From the NCBI RefSeq assembly GCF_000498475.1, contig NZ_AVBI01000001.1, positions 248,001 to 312,000 on the forward strand: a stretch of 64,000 nt of DNA, in the 5' to 3' direction. The notes below the pieces were generated by a model, which saw nothing but the letters and a program-made list of their open reading frames with translations, searched no databases and had not been told where the DNA came from. The number at the start of each line of letters is the position of its first letter. Within the stretch, counting starts at the first letter, position 1. The position numbers and the translations under genes are program-made. This document shows, one piece after another, positions 16,163-26,146 of this stretch. The DNA comes from Flavobacterium cauense R2A-7. Lineage in GTDB: Bacteria; Bacteroidota; Bacteroidia; Flavobacteriales; Flavobacteriaceae.

Positions 16163-17398
16163 ATGTCAGACCTATTATTATCACCGGAAAAGCGTTACGC
16201 TAACATCATCGAACAAAGAAGAAACGAAGATGGCAGCGAGCTTTCTATTCTGAATTTAGGACCAACGCACCCTGCCACCCACGGAATTTTCCAAAACATC
16301 CTTTTAATGGATGGGGAACGTATCGTAGACGGAGAAGGAACCGTAGGCTACATCCACAGAGCTTTCGAAAAAATTGCCGAAAACCGACCGTTTTACCAAA
16401 TTACTGTGTTAACCGACCGTATGAACTATTGTTCGGCGCCGATTAACAACATGGGTTGGTGGATGACGCTGGAAAAAGCATTAGGGGTTGAAGTTCCAAA
16501 ACGTGTACAATACCTTCGTGTTATTATAATGGAATTAGCCCGTATTGCCGATCACATTATCTGTAACTCGGTTTTAGGGGTAGATACCGGAGCCTTGACA
16601 GGTTTCTTATACGTATTCCAGTTCCGTGAAAAAATCTACGAAATCTACGAAGAAATTTGTGGCGCCCGCTTGACAACCAACATGGGACGTATCGGTGGAT
16701 TCGAAAGAGAATGGAGTCCGGCAGTTTGGGAAAAACTGAACAAATTTCTTGAAGAGTTCCCTCCTATCTGGCAAGAATTCGAAAATTTATTGACCCGTAA
16801 CCGTATTTTCATGGATCGTACTATTAATGTAGGTGCGATTTCAGCCGATAAAGCCATTAGCTACGGATTCACAGGACCAAACTTACGTGCGGCCGGTGTG
16901 GATTATGATGTTCGTATCATGCAACCGTATTCTTCGTATGAAGATTTCGACTTTAATATTCCGGTTGGAAAATCAGGAGACACTTACGACCGCTTCTGCG
17001 TGCGTAACCAGGAAGTTTGGGAAAGTTTAAGCATCATCAAACAGGCCTTGGCTAAAATGCCGGAAGGTCCATACCATGCAGATGTTCCGGATTACTACCT
17101 TCCTCCGAAAGACGACGTTTACACAACAATGGAATCGTTGATCTGGCACTTTAAAATTGTAATGGGTGAAGTACCGGTGCCGTTAACCGAAGTATACCAT
17201 CCGGTAGAAGGCGGTAACGGGGAATTAGGTTTCTACTTGATTACCGACGGAAGCCGTACACCATATAGACTACATTTCAGAAGACCTTGTTTTATATATT
17301 ATCAGGCATTTAACGATATGGTAAAAGGCCAAATGCTATCCGATGCGATTGCAACCCTTTCCAGTCTTAACGTAATTGCCGGTGAATTAGACGCATAA
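16163..17398 (+). CDS. nuoD: NADH-quinone oxidoreductase subunit D
   Basis: 411-residue 49-kDa-type subunit that forms the quinone site with NuoB. Signature segments are LNLGPTHPATHGIFQ, YIHRAFEKIAENR, LTDRMNYCSAPINNMGW and the terminal SLNVIAGELDA. Descended from the large subunit of NiFe hydrogenases but with no Ni-binding Cys pairs, as normal. The stop overlaps the nuoE ATG (TAATG), so the two are coupled. Confidence 0.97.
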   Translation: MSDLLLSPEKRYANIIEQRRNEDGSELSILNLGPTHPATHGIFQNILLMDGERIVDGEGTVGYIHRAFEKIAENRPFYQITVLTDRMNYCSAPINNMGWWMTLEKALGVEVPKRVQYLRVIIMELARIADHIICNSVLGVDTGALTGFLYVFQFREKIYEIYEEICGARLTTNMGRIGGFEREWSPAVWEKLNKFLEEFPPIWQEFENLLTRNRIFMDRTINVGAISADKAISYGFTGPNLRAAGVDYDVRIMQPYSSYEDFDFNIPVGKSGDTYDRFCVRNQEVWESLSIIKQALAKMPEGPYHADVPDYYLPPKDDVYTTMESLIWHFKIVMGEVPVPLTEVYHPVEGGNGELGFYLITDGSRTPYRLHFRRPCFIYYQAFNDMVKGQMLSDAIATLSSLNVIAGELDA

Positions 17399-17934
17399 TG
17401 ATTATGGAAAAATATACCTACAAACAAGACATAAACATGACGCCGGAACTGATGGCCCGCATTAACGTGCTGTTGAGTCATTATCCGGAAGACAAGAAAA
17501 AATCGGCTTTACTACCAGTATTGCATGAAGTGCAAGATGCTCATGACAACTGGTTGAGCTACGAATTACAGGAAAAAGTTGCCGAAATTTTAAACATACA
17601 ACCGGTAGAGGTTTTCGAAGTGGTTACCTTTTATACCATGTTCAACCAAAAACCCATCGGAAAATACATGTTCGAGTTCTGCCGCACTTCTTGCTGTATG
17701 ATTCGCGGTGCCGAAGACATGATGGATTATACCTGTCAGAAACTAGGCATCAAAGAAGGGGAAACCACAGTAGACGGAATGTTTACCGTAGTGGGTGTAG
17801 AATGTTTAGGTGCTTGCGGTTATGCGCCGATGATGCAGTTAGGCGATTACTACAAAGAACACCTTACAAAAGAGAAAATCGACGAAATCATCACCGATTG
17901 CAGAGCGGGCAAAGTAATTTTACACGATAAATAG
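17398..17934 (+). CDS. nuoE: NADH-quinone oxidoreductase subunit E
   Basis: 178-residue 24-kDa-type subunit with a thioredoxin-like fold and one 2Fe-2S cluster. The four cluster Cys are in FEFCRTSCCMIRG and VECLGACGYAPMM. The ATG at 17398 overlaps the nuoD stop; a second in-frame ATG at 17404 (MEKYTYKQ) could be the true start and would shorten the protein by two residues. Partner of NuoF in the NADH-oxidising module. Confidence 0.95.
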   Translation: MIMEKYTYKQDINMTPELMARINVLLSHYPEDKKKSALLPVLHEVQDAHDNWLSYELQEKVAEILNIQPVEVFEVVTFYTMFNQKPIGKYMFEFCRTSCCMIRGAEDMMDYTCQKLGIKEGETTVDGMFTVVGVECLGACGYAPMMQLGDYYKEHLTKEKIDEIITDCRAGKVILHDK

Positions 17935-17936
17935 TC

Positions 17937-19289
17937 ATGGGAAGAAAGATATTATTAGACAAGATAAATATTCCGGGGATCAAAACCTACGAAGTCTATC
18001 GCGCTAACGGTGGCTATGCTTCTGTGGAGAAAGCATTGAAAACATTAACTCCGGATGAAGTAACTGAGGAAGTAAAAACATCTGGCCTTCGCGGTCGTGG
18101 TGGTGCCGGTTTCCCAATGGGACTGAAATGGAGTTTTATTGATAAAAAATCAGGTAAACCAAGACATTTGGTTTGCAATGCCGACGAATCCGAGCCAGGA
18201 ACGTTCAAGGATCGTTTCTTAATGGAATACATTCCGCATTTGTTAATCGAAGGAATGATTACCTCAAGTTATGCCTTAGGCGCTAATTTGTCGTACATCT
18301 ACATTCGTGGCGAATACATGTGGGTGTTTAAAATTCTGGAAAGAGCCATCAAAGAAGCCTATGCGGCGGGTTGGTTAGGAAAAAATATTTTAGGAACCGA
18401 TTTCTCCTTGGATTTGCACGTGCACTGTGGTGCCGGAGCGTACATCTGTGGTGAGGAAACGGCCTTAATCGAATCCTTGGAAGGAAAAAGAGGTAACCCA
18501 AGAATCAAACCACCATTCCCGGCGGTTAGTGGTTTGTGGGCGAATCCAACGGTGGTAAACAACGTAGAATCGATTTCTGCGGTACCGTGGATTGTTATGA
18601 ATTCCGGAGAAGAATATGCAAAAATCGGAATCGGACGTTCAACCGGAACCAAATTGATTTCGGCATCAGGCCACATCAAAAACCCGGGTGTTTACGAAAT
18701 TGAATTGGGCTTATCGGTAGAAGAATTCATGAACTCCGACGAATATTTGGGCGGAATGATGAACGAAAGACCGCTGAAAGCATTGGTACCTGGAGGTTCT
18801 TCAGTGCCAATTTTACCGGCAAATTTAATTTACAAAACCGCAGCCGGGGAAAATCGCCTGATGACCTACGAATCGCTAAGCGACGGCGGATTCGCAACAG
18901 GATCCATGTTGGGTTCAGGAGGTTTCATCGTTTACAACGACACGGCTTGTATCGTTAGAAATACTTGGAATTTTTCCCGTTTCTACCACCACGAATCGTG
19001 CGGACAATGTACGCCATGCCGCGAAGGAACCGGTTGGTTGGAAAAAGTGTTACACCGAATCGAGCACGGTCACGGAAGAATGGAAGACATCGATTTGCTT
19101 TGGGATATTCAAAGTAAAATTGAAGGAAACACCATCTGTCCTTTAGGTGACGCGGCTTCATGGCCGGTAGCAGCAGCGATCCGTCACTTCCGAGAAGAAT
19201 TTGAATACCATGTTCGCTTCCCGGAAAGAATAAAAAACAGAGATCACTTTGTGAATGAACCTTTTGAAAAAGTAAGAAACTTAGTTTAA
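17937..19289 (+). CDS. nuoF: NADH-quinone oxidoreductase subunit F
   Basis: 450-residue 51-kDa-type subunit that oxidises NADH through FMN. The NADH/FMN glycine-rich segment is GLRGRGGAGFPMGLKW, followed by CNADESEPGTFKDR and GAYICGEETALIESLEG. Cluster N3 is bound by SCGQCTPCREGTGW and the later NTICPLGD. Its presence with NuoE and the NuoG N-terminal domain shows a true NADH-dependent complex I and not a ferredoxin-type variant. Confidence 0.97.
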   Translation: MGRKILLDKINIPGIKTYEVYRANGGYASVEKALKTLTPDEVTEEVKTSGLRGRGGAGFPMGLKWSFIDKKSGKPRHLVCNADESEPGTFKDRFLMEYIPHLLIEGMITSSYALGANLSYIYIRGEYMWVFKILERAIKEAYAAGWLGKNILGTDFSLDLHVHCGAGAYICGEETALIESLEGKRGNPRIKPPFPAVSGLWANPTVVNNVESISAVPWIVMNSGEEYAKIGIGRSTGTKLISASGHIKNPGVYEIELGLSVEEFMNSDEYLGGMMNERPLKALVPGGSSVPILPANLIYKTAAGENRLMTYESLSDGGFATGSMLGSGGFIVYNDTACIVRNTWNFSRFYHHESCGQCTPCREGTGWLEKVLHRIEHGHGRMEDIDLLWDIQSKIEGNTICPLGDAASWPVAAAIRHFREEFEYHVRFPERIKNRDHFVNEPFEKVRNLV

Positions 19290-19336
19290 AGTTATACGTT
19301 GAAGCCCCAAAATCTTCAACAACAAACAAAATAGTT

Positions 19337-20365
19337 ATGAAAGTTACTATAGACGGACACGAAATAGAAGTAGAACCAGGAACCACCATCCTGCAGGCTG
19401 CCCGAATGATTGGAGGCGAAGTTGTTCCTCCGGCAATGTGCTACTACTCCAAATTAAAAGGCAGTGGCGGAAAATGCCGTTGTTGTTTAGTGGAAGTATC
19501 CAAAGGAAGTGAAGCCGACCCAAGACCCATGCCAAAATTAATGGCATCGTGTGTTACCGGCTGTATGGACGGTATGGAAGTAAACAGTTCTGCATCACCA
19601 AGAGTGGAAGAAGCCCGAAAATCGGTTACCGAATTCTTGTTAATCAATCACCCGTTAGATTGCCCGGTTTGCGATCAGGCCGGAGAATGCGATTTGCAGA
19701 ATTTAAGTTTCCAACACGGAAAATCGGAAACGCGCTTCATCGAAGAAAAAAGAACGTTTGAACCGGAAGATATCGGGGATAAGATTCAGTTACACATGAA
19801 CCGTTGCATTTTGTGCCAGCGTTGTGTTCAGGTTGCGGATCAGTTAACTGACGGACGTGTTCACGGGGTTATGAACCGAGGGGACCACGCACAGATTTCT
19901 ACGTGTATTTCTACTGCGATTGACAACGAATTCTCCGGAAACATGATTGACGTTTGTCCGGTAGGTGCTTTAACCGATAAGACATTCCGATTCAAATCGA
20001 GAGTTTGGTTTAACAAACCGTACAACGCCCACAGAGATTGTGATAAATGTTGCGGAAAAACAACCGTTTGGATGTTTGGTGACGAAATTCAAAGGGTAAC
20101 GGCTCGTAAAGACGAATTCCATGAAGTGGAAGACTTCATCTGTAACACCTGTCGTTTTGACAAAAAAGACGTTAAAGACTGGGTAATCGAAGGTCCTCGT
20201 AAATTCGAGAAGTTCTCGGTTATCAACAGAAATAAATACGCTATCCACCCTCCAAAAGTGGAAATCCAAACAGAAGCTCAAATCTTATTAGGCCGCGAGC
20301 AGGATATGAAGAAAATCAGTATGGTGGATGTTCCTTTAAAAACTAACGGTAATTCTAAATCATAA
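19337..20365 (+). CDS. nuoG: NADH-quinone oxidoreductase subunit G, short form
   Basis: 342 residues, far shorter than the roughly 700-900 of most NuoG proteins. The N-terminal 2Fe-2S ferredoxin domain is intact (MCYYSKLKGSGGKCRCCLVE and MASC). The N5 motif HPLDCPVCDQAGECDLQ and a 4Fe-4S pair NRCILCQRCVQ / VCPVGAL follow. A Cys set like the N7 site (HRDCDKCCGK and FICNTCRFD) then opens the molybdopterin-type domain, which stops after about 100 residues. The stop is clean and nuoH starts 3 bases later, so this is not a frameshift in the window. As I recall, short NuoG is usual in flavobacteria. Confidence 0.93.
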   Translation: MKVTIDGHEIEVEPGTTILQAARMIGGEVVPPAMCYYSKLKGSGGKCRCCLVEVSKGSEADPRPMPKLMASCVTGCMDGMEVNSSASPRVEEARKSVTEFLLINHPLDCPVCDQAGECDLQNLSFQHGKSETRFIEEKRTFEPEDIGDKIQLHMNRCILCQRCVQVADQLTDGRVHGVMNRGDHAQISTCISTAIDNEFSGNMIDVCPVGALTDKTFRFKSRVWFNKPYNAHRDCDKCCGKTTVWMFGDEIQRVTARKDEFHEVEDFICNTCRFDKKDVKDWVIEGPRKFEKFSVINRNKYAIHPPKVEIQTEAQILLGREQDMKKISMVDVPLKTNGNSKS

Positions 20366-20368
20366 AAC

Positions 20369-21409
20369 ATGGAGAGTACAATTATCATAGAAAAAGGAAT
20401 TTTCATCGTAATTATTTTTGCCCTTACCATGGTTATGGCCATGTATTCCACATGGGCAGAACGTAAAGTAGCAGCGTGGCTTCAGGATCGTATCGGTCCG
20501 AACAGAGCAGGACCGCTTGGTTTATTACAACCGCTTGCCGATGGTTTAAAATTATTTTCCAAAGAAGAATTCATCCCAGATACAAAAAACAAATTTTTAT
20601 TCCTTGCCGGTCCTGCCATTTCAATGAGTGTGGCATTAATGACCAGCGCGGTTATTCCGTGGGGAGACAAATTACAAATTGGTGGAAGAGATGTAATACT
20701 TCAGGCCACTGATATTGATGTAGCGCTATTATACATCTTTGGAGTATTATCCATAGGCGTTTACGGAATCATGATCGGAGGTTGGGCATCCAACAATAAA
20801 TTCTCGTTAATGAGTGCAATGCGTGCCGGTTCCCAAATGATTTCGTATGAAGTTGCGATGGGACTTGCGGTCATTGCTTTAGTAATGATGTCAGGTACGT
20901 TGAGTTTAAGAGAAATCGCGGCACAACAATCCGGTATGAACTGGAATGTTTTCTACCAACCGGTAGGATTCATTATCTTCTTGGTGTGTTCTTTTGCGGA
21001 AACCAACAGAACACCTTTCGATTTAGCAGAATGTGAGGCCGAACTTATCGGAGGATACCACACGGAATATTCTTCCATGAAAATGGGATTCTATTTGTTC
21101 GCCGAATACGCTTCCATGTTTATTTCATCTACAATTTTAGCCGTTTTATATTTTGGAGCTTACAATTATCCGGGAATAGAATGGGCGGTTGAAAACTGGG
21201 GCGTAAACATTGCCAACAGTATAGGAATAGCGGTTTTATTTGTAAAAATCTGTTTCTTCATCTTCTTCTACATGTGGGTACGATGGACGATTCCACGTTT
21301 CCGTTACGATCAATTGATGAATTTAGGATGGAAAATGCTGATTCCGATCGCCATTGCCAACATAGTTATCACCGGAATAGTAATTTTACTGGCCGATAAA
21401 TTTTTATAA
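20369..21409 (+). CDS. nuoH: NADH-quinone oxidoreductase subunit H
   Basis: 346-residue membrane subunit with eight or so helices that lines the quinone entry channel. Signatures are ERKVAAWLQDRIGPNRAGP near the N-terminus and FAETNRTPFDLAECEAELIG in the middle, with conserved acidic residues in the loop. The conserved WVRWTIPRFRYDQLM comes near the C-terminus. It starts 3 bases after nuoG. Confidence 0.97.
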   Translation: MESTIIIEKGIFIVIIFALTMVMAMYSTWAERKVAAWLQDRIGPNRAGPLGLLQPLADGLKLFSKEEFIPDTKNKFLFLAGPAISMSVALMTSAVIPWGDKLQIGGRDVILQATDIDVALLYIFGVLSIGVYGIMIGGWASNNKFSLMSAMRAGSQMISYEVAMGLAVIALVMMSGTLSLREIAAQQSGMNWNVFYQPVGFIIFLVCSFAETNRTPFDLAECEAELIGGYHTEYSSMKMGFYLFAEYASMFISSTILAVLYFGAYNYPGIEWAVENWGVNIANSIGIAVLFVKICFFIFFYMWVRWTIPRFRYDQLMNLGWKMLIPIAIANIVITGIVILLADKFL

Positions 21410-21412
21410 GAA

Positions 21413-21955
21413 ATGTCACTAGATACAATTTCATTATCAGGAAAAAAAATGGAGGTTTCCAACAAAAAGATGTCTTTTTGGGAAAGCCTTTATTTAGTAG
21501 CGATAGTTAAAGGATTATTTATTACGATTCGTCACTTATTCACACGAAAAGTAACCATTAAATATCCAGAACAAAAACGCCCGTTAAGCCCGGTATACCG
21601 TGGTCAGCACATGCTGAAGCGCGACGATCAGGGAAGAGAAAACTGTACGGCTTGCGGACTTTGTGCCGTAGCTTGTCCTGCGGAAGCCATCACCATGAAG
21701 GCTGCCGAGAGAAAACCGGGAGAAGAGAAACTGTACAGAGAAGAAAAATATGCCGAAATCTACGAAATCAATATGTTGCGTTGCATTTTCTGCGGATTGT
21801 GCGAAGAAGCATGTCCGAAAGACGCCATCTATTTAACCGAATCCAAAGTAATGGTAGCCTCTGCTAGCAAACGTGAAGATTTCATTTACGGAAAAGACAA
21901 ATTAGTAATGCCGTTAGAAATGGCGTTACGTAACAGTAAAAACAAAGTAAGTTAA
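21413..21955 (+). CDS. nuoI: NADH-quinone oxidoreductase subunit I
   Basis: 180-residue peripheral subunit with two 4Fe-4S clusters (N6a and N6b), in CTACGLCAVACPAEAI and CIFCGLCEEACPKDAI. They pass electrons from NuoG towards N2 in NuoB. YRGQHMLKRDDQGRENC before the first motif is typical. The N-terminus carries extra Met codons (residues 1, 13 and 20), so the start could be slightly later. Confidence 0.96.
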   Translation: MSLDTISLSGKKMEVSNKKMSFWESLYLVAIVKGLFITIRHLFTRKVTIKYPEQKRPLSPVYRGQHMLKRDDQGRENCTACGLCAVACPAEAITMKAAERKPGEEKLYREEKYAEIYEINMLRCIFCGLCEEACPKDAIYLTESKVMVASASKREDFIYGKDKLVMPLEMALRNSKNKVS

Positions 21956-21957
21956 TC

Positions 21958-22467
21958 ATGGGAGAAATTCTATTTTACATCTTAGCGTCAATCACCTTGG
22001 GAACCGCTTTGTTAACTATTTTAACTAGGAATCCTATTCACAGTGCCATTTATCTGGTAATCTGTTTCTTTTCCATTGCAGGACATTATTTGTTATTAAA
22101 CGCGCAGTTTTTAGCACTTGTTCATGTTATTGTTTATTCAGGTGCCATCATGATTTTGATGTTGTTCACCATCATGTTGATGAACCTTAATAAGGAAGAT
22201 GAAACGCATAAATCCATTGCCTCAAAAATTGCCGCCACCATTGCTTTCTGCTTGGTAGGTATCGTTTTATTAGCTGGTTTATTGAGAACAAAACCGGTAG
22301 TGGAAAGTTATTTCCAATCGGGAGAAGATTTCCAATCAATTAAGGTATTGGGTAAAGTATTATTGAACGAATATATGGTACCGTTTGAATTTGCTTCCGT
22401 TTTATTATTGGTAGCGATGATTGGAGCCGTATTAATTTCGAAAAAAGACAAACAAAAAGAAGCATAA
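21958..22467 (+). CDS. nuoJ: NADH-quinone oxidoreductase subunit J
   Basis: 169-residue membrane subunit with five predicted helices. Family features are [20 protein letters not shown] and [20 protein letters not shown] in helix 3, the helix with the pi-bulge linked to gating in known structures. Starts 2 bases after nuoI. Confidence 0.95.
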   Translation: MGEILFYILASITLGTALLTILTRNPIHSAIYLVICFFSIAGHYLLLNAQFLALVHVIVYSGAIMILMLFTIMLMNLNKEDETHKSIASKIAATIAFCLVGIVLLAGLLRTKPVVESYFQSGEDFQSIKVLGKVLLNEYMVPFEFASVLLLVAMIGAVLISKKDKQKEA

Positions 22468-22471
22468 TTAT

Positions 22472-22792
22472 ATGGAAACTATTTTAAAGGAAATTGGAGT
22501 AGAAACCTACTTATACTTATCGGCTTTATTGTTCAGCATTGGGGTGTTCGGAATTTTATTGCGAAGAAACGCCATCATCATGTTCATGTCGATTGAAATC
22601 ATGCTGAACGCCGTTAACCTGATGTTGGTAGCCTTTTCTACCTTCCACCAGGATGCTTCGGGACAGGTTTTCGTATTTTTCTCAATGGCGGTAGCCGCTG
22701 CGGAAGTTGCCGTAGGTTTAGCAATTTTGGTTTCTATTTTCAGAAATCACGGATCGATTGATATTGACAATTTAAAAAACTTAAAAGGATAA
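22472..22792 (+). CDS. nuoK: NADH-quinone oxidoreductase subunit K
   Basis: 106-residue, three-helix subunit of the proton-conducting arm. The conserved Glu residues are in [15 protein letters not shown] and [16 protein letters not shown]. Short gaps to nuoJ (4 bases) and nuoL (6 bases). Confidence 0.96.
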   Translation: METILKEIGVETYLYLSALLFSIGVFGILLRRNAIIMFMSIEIMLNAVNLMLVAFSTFHQDASGQVFVFFSMAVAAAEVAVGLAILVSIFRNHGSIDIDNLKNLKG

Positions 22793-22798
22793 CCCCTA

Positions 22799-24685
22799 AT
22801 GGAGACAGGATTAGTTTTACTCTTATTATTGGCCCCATTTGTTGGGTTTCTATCGAATATATTTTTAGGAAAACAGCTTGGTAAAAACGGTTCCGGATAT
22901 TTGGGAACGTTGGCGGTTATTGTTTCTTTCGTTATAACAACCATCGCATTTTTACAGGTAAGCGAAACCAAACAGGCTATTACCATTCACTTATTCGACT
23001 GGATAGCGTTAGAAAATTTCAGCGTTAATTTTGATATCTTATTAGACCAGTTATCGTTGTTGTGGTTGATGTTCGTAACCGGAATCGGTTCGTTGATTCA
23101 CATCTACTCGATCAGCTACATGCATGACGACGAAAACATGCACAAGTTCTTCGCTTATCTGAATTTGTTCATTTTCTTCATGATTACTTTGGTAGTCGGA
23201 AGCAACTTGTTAATCATGTTCATCGGCTGGGAAGGCGTTGGATTGTGTTCCTACCTGTTAATCGGCTTCTGGTATAAAAACCAGGATTACAACGATGCAG
23301 CCAAGAAAGCCTTTATCATGAATCGTATCGGGGATTTAGGTTTCCTTATCGGAATCTTCATCATCGGCTACGTATTCAACACCTTGGATTTCATGACGAT
23401 CAAACAGGAAATCATGGCAGGTCACGCCACTGCTAATTTAGCATGGATAGGCGTTGCTACATTATGTTTGTTCATTGGAGCTTGTGGTAAATCAGCACAA
23501 ATTCCGTTATACACCTGGTTGCCGGATGCGATGGCAGGACCGACACCGGTTTCGGCTTTAATCCACGCAGCAACGATGGTAACCGCGGGTATCTTCATGA
23601 TCACGCGTTTAAACTTCCTTTTCGATCTTACGCCGGATGTACAAACCGTTATTGCAACAGTGGGTGTAGCAACTTCGGTATTAGCCGCTTCCATCGGTTT
23701 AATGCAAAACGACATTAAAAAAGTGTTGGCATATTCCACAGTTTCTCAGTTAGGATTGATGTTTCTGGCTTTAGGTCTTGGCGCGTACGAAGTGGCCGTT
23801 TTCCACGTAATCACACACGCTTTCTTTAAAGCTTGTTTATTCCTTGGTTCGGGTTCTGTAATTCACGCTTTACACGGTGAACAGGATATGAGAAGAATGG
23901 GTGGCTTGAAAGGCGTAATGAAAATCACCTTCGCTACCTTCTTAATTGCAACTTTAGCGATTTCAGGAATCCCTCCGTTTGCCGGTTTCTTCTCTAAAGA
24001 TGAAATCCTAATGGTGGCTTTCCATAAAGACAAAGTCCTTTGGATATTGGCAGCCATTGCTTCTATTATGACCGCTTTCTACATGTTCCGTTTGTTATAC
24101 CTGACATTCTTCAAAGAATTCAGAGGAACCGAAGAACAAAAACATCATTTACATGAAAGTCCTGCGTTAATTACTTTCCCTTTGATTGTATTAGGAATCC
24201 TTTCTGCTATTGGAGGTGCGTTAAGTTTACCGGGCAACAGTTGGTTAAACCACTACTTACAGCCGGTTTTCGCGCACAAAGCACATGCAGAACATCATTT
24301 AGATAATACTGCGTATATGTTAATGGGACTTGCAGTAGTAGGGGCTTTAGTGGGTATTGCAATCGCTTATTCGAAATACATCAAAAAAGGAGAAGTTCCT
24401 GCCGAAGACGATCAAATCACCGGATTCGCCAATGTGGTGTACCAAAAATACCATGTGGATGAAAGTTATATGAGAATTTTTGTAAACCCAATTTACGCTA
24501 TTTCGAAATTCTCCCGTGATTATATCGAAACAGGACTTTCCAACATCGTTTTCGGTTTCGGAAATGTGGCAGAAGAACTGTCTGTACAAGGTAAAAAACT
24601 GCAAAACGGAAACATCGGTTTCTATTTGTTTGCCTTTGTATTCGGACTGTGTTCGGTAGTGTTTTATTTATTCTTCTTACGATAA
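22799..24685 (+). CDS. nuoL: NADH-quinone oxidoreductase subunit L
   Basis: 628-residue antiporter-like subunit at the distal end of the membrane arm. The proton-pump core is visible: FIGWEGVGLCSYLLIGFW, YTWLPDAMAGPTPVSALIHA and the broken-helix ISGIPPFAGFFSKDEI. The long C-terminal amphipathic helix that braces NuoM and NuoN is covered by the last 120 residues or so, ending in a final transmembrane segment. Confidence 0.96.
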   Translation: METGLVLLLLLAPFVGFLSNIFLGKQLGKNGSGYLGTLAVIVSFVITTIAFLQVSETKQAITIHLFDWIALENFSVNFDILLDQLSLLWLMFVTGIGSLIHIYSISYMHDDENMHKFFAYLNLFIFFMITLVVGSNLLIMFIGWEGVGLCSYLLIGFWYKNQDYNDAAKKAFIMNRIGDLGFLIGIFIIGYVFNTLDFMTIKQEIMAGHATANLAWIGVATLCLFIGACGKSAQIPLYTWLPDAMAGPTPVSALIHAATMVTAGIFMITRLNFLFDLTPDVQTVIATVGVATSVLAASIGLMQNDIKKVLAYSTVSQLGLMFLALGLGAYEVAVFHVITHAFFKACLFLGSGSVIHALHGEQDMRRMGGLKGVMKITFATFLIATLAISGIPPFAGFFSKDEILMVAFHKDKVLWILAAIASIMTAFYMFRLLYLTFFKEFRGTEEQKHHLHESPALITFPLIVLGILSAIGGALSLPGNSWLNHYLQPVFAHKAHAEHHLDNTAYMLMGLAVVGALVGIAIAYSKYIKKGEVPAEDDQITGFANVVYQKYHVDESYMRIFVNPIYAISKFSRDYIETGLSNIVFGFGNVAEELSVQGKKLQNGNIGFYLFAFVFGLCSVVFYLFFLR

Positions 24686-24697
24686 TCTATACATATA

Positions 24698-26131
24698 ATG
24701 GACGTAACTATAGTACTTATTCTATTATTAATCGGAGCCTTAGCAACGTATTTCTCCGGAAACGCGTTAGCTTCCAAAGTTGCCCTGTTTTTCAGTGTGG
24801 CCGCTTTAGGTGCTTCTCTTATGATTTTAAATCAGTTCAATCAGGGTATCGACAGCAGTTTTTCTGCGGTTTGGATGAAGAACCCCAATATTTTATTTTC
24901 CCTTAAAGTAGACGGATTGGCGATTGCCATGATGCTTTTAACGACACTATTGATGCCGTTAATCATTTTGTCTTCTTTCGGAAACAACTTCAACAATCCT
25001 AAGAACTTCTACGCTTTAGTATTGTTCATGGCGTTTGCGATGGTGGGCACATTTTTAGCTTCCGACGGATTCTTATACTACATTTTCTGGGAATTGTCCT
25101 TGATTCCAATCTATTTCATCGCCTTGATTTGGGGTAACGATGATATGGTAGAACGCAGAAAAGCAGTAATTAAATTCTTCATCTATACCTTTGTAGGTTC
25201 ATTATTCATGTTGGCTGCCTTCATTTATATGTACCAAAAAGAAGGTAGTTTCCAATTGGATAAATTGTATGCTTTGGAATTATCGTCTAAAGAAGAATTC
25301 TGGATTTTCATGGCCTTCTTTATGGCGTATGCGATTAAAATTCCGCTTATTCCTTTCCACACTTGGCAGGCAAACGTGTACCAAAAAGCACCGACTGTCG
25401 GAACCATGCTTTTATCCGGTATCATGCTGAAAATGGGATTGTACTCGGTAATCCGTTGGCAATTGCCTATCGCTCCAAATGCGGCTAAAGAATTGCAATA
25501 CATCATCATCGGATTGAGTATTGCCGGCGTTATCTACGGTTCAATCGTAGCGTTGAAACAAAAAGACTTAAAGAAATTATTGGCGTATTCATCCTTAGCT
25601 CACGTTGGCTTAATCGCTGCGGGTTGTTACACTTTAACAGTGGACGGTCTTCGCGGTGCTGTTTTACAAATGATCGCCCACGGATTTGTAATTGTTGGTT
25701 TGTTCTTCGCTGCTGAAATTATCTTCAGACGTTACGAAACGAGAGCGATCAGCGACATGGGCGGTATCCGTCAGCAAACACCGAAATTCGCATCGATGTT
25801 CATGATTTTGGTATTGGCTTCTGTTGCTTTACCGGGAACTTTCAACTTTGTGGGTGAGTTTACCGTTTTATACAGTTTATTCACCAAAAATTTGGCTTTC
25901 GCTGTTTTGGGCGGAACTACCATAATATTAGGAGCGTTCTATATGTTGAAAATGTTCCAAAATGTAATGTTAGGTGAAACCAATGCAAAACCATTTGCAG
26001 ACGTGAACCTAACGGAAGGTATCGTAATGGTAGTAATTATCGGTTTCTTATTGTTCTTCGGATTGTTCCCGAAACCAATTATCGAATTAATCACGCCAAG
26101 TATCCAAGAGATTTTAGTACACATCAAATAA
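24698..26131 (+). CDS. nuoM: NADH-quinone oxidoreductase subunit M
   Basis: 477-residue antiporter-like subunit with about fourteen helices. The conserved Glu lies in FWELSLIPIYFIALIWG, the pump Lys in IPFHTWQANVYQKAPTVG and the second-half Lys in LKKLLAYSSLAHVGL. Ordinary length. Separated from nuoN by 15 bases. Confidence 0.96.
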   Translation: MDVTIVLILLLIGALATYFSGNALASKVALFFSVAALGASLMILNQFNQGIDSSFSAVWMKNPNILFSLKVDGLAIAMMLLTTLLMPLIILSSFGNNFNNPKNFYALVLFMAFAMVGTFLASDGFLYYIFWELSLIPIYFIALIWGNDDMVERRKAVIKFFIYTFVGSLFMLAAFIYMYQKEGSFQLDKLYALELSSKEEFWIFMAFFMAYAIKIPLIPFHTWQANVYQKAPTVGTMLLSGIMLKMGLYSVIRWQLPIAPNAAKELQYIIIGLSIAGVIYGSIVALKQKDLKKLLAYSSLAHVGLIAAGCYTLTVDGLRGAVLQMIAHGFVIVGLFFAAEIIFRRYETRAISDMGGIRQQTPKFASMFMILVLASVALPGTFNFVGEFTVLYSLFTKNLAFAVLGGTTIILGAFYMLKMFQNVMLGETNAKPFADVNLTEGIVMVVIIGFLLFFGLFPKPIIELITPSIQEILVHIK

Positions 26132-26146
26132 ATTTAGTCAAAGAGA

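Noticed and set aside
18955..19389. Minus-strand open frame across the nuoF/nuoG junction
   Set aside because: It overlaps two well-conserved genes and has no start context or family match.
19337..20365. NuoG as a frameshifted or broken gene
   Set aside because: The stop is followed after 3 bases by the nuoH start with normal operon spacing, and no remnant of the missing domain is visible in another frame.
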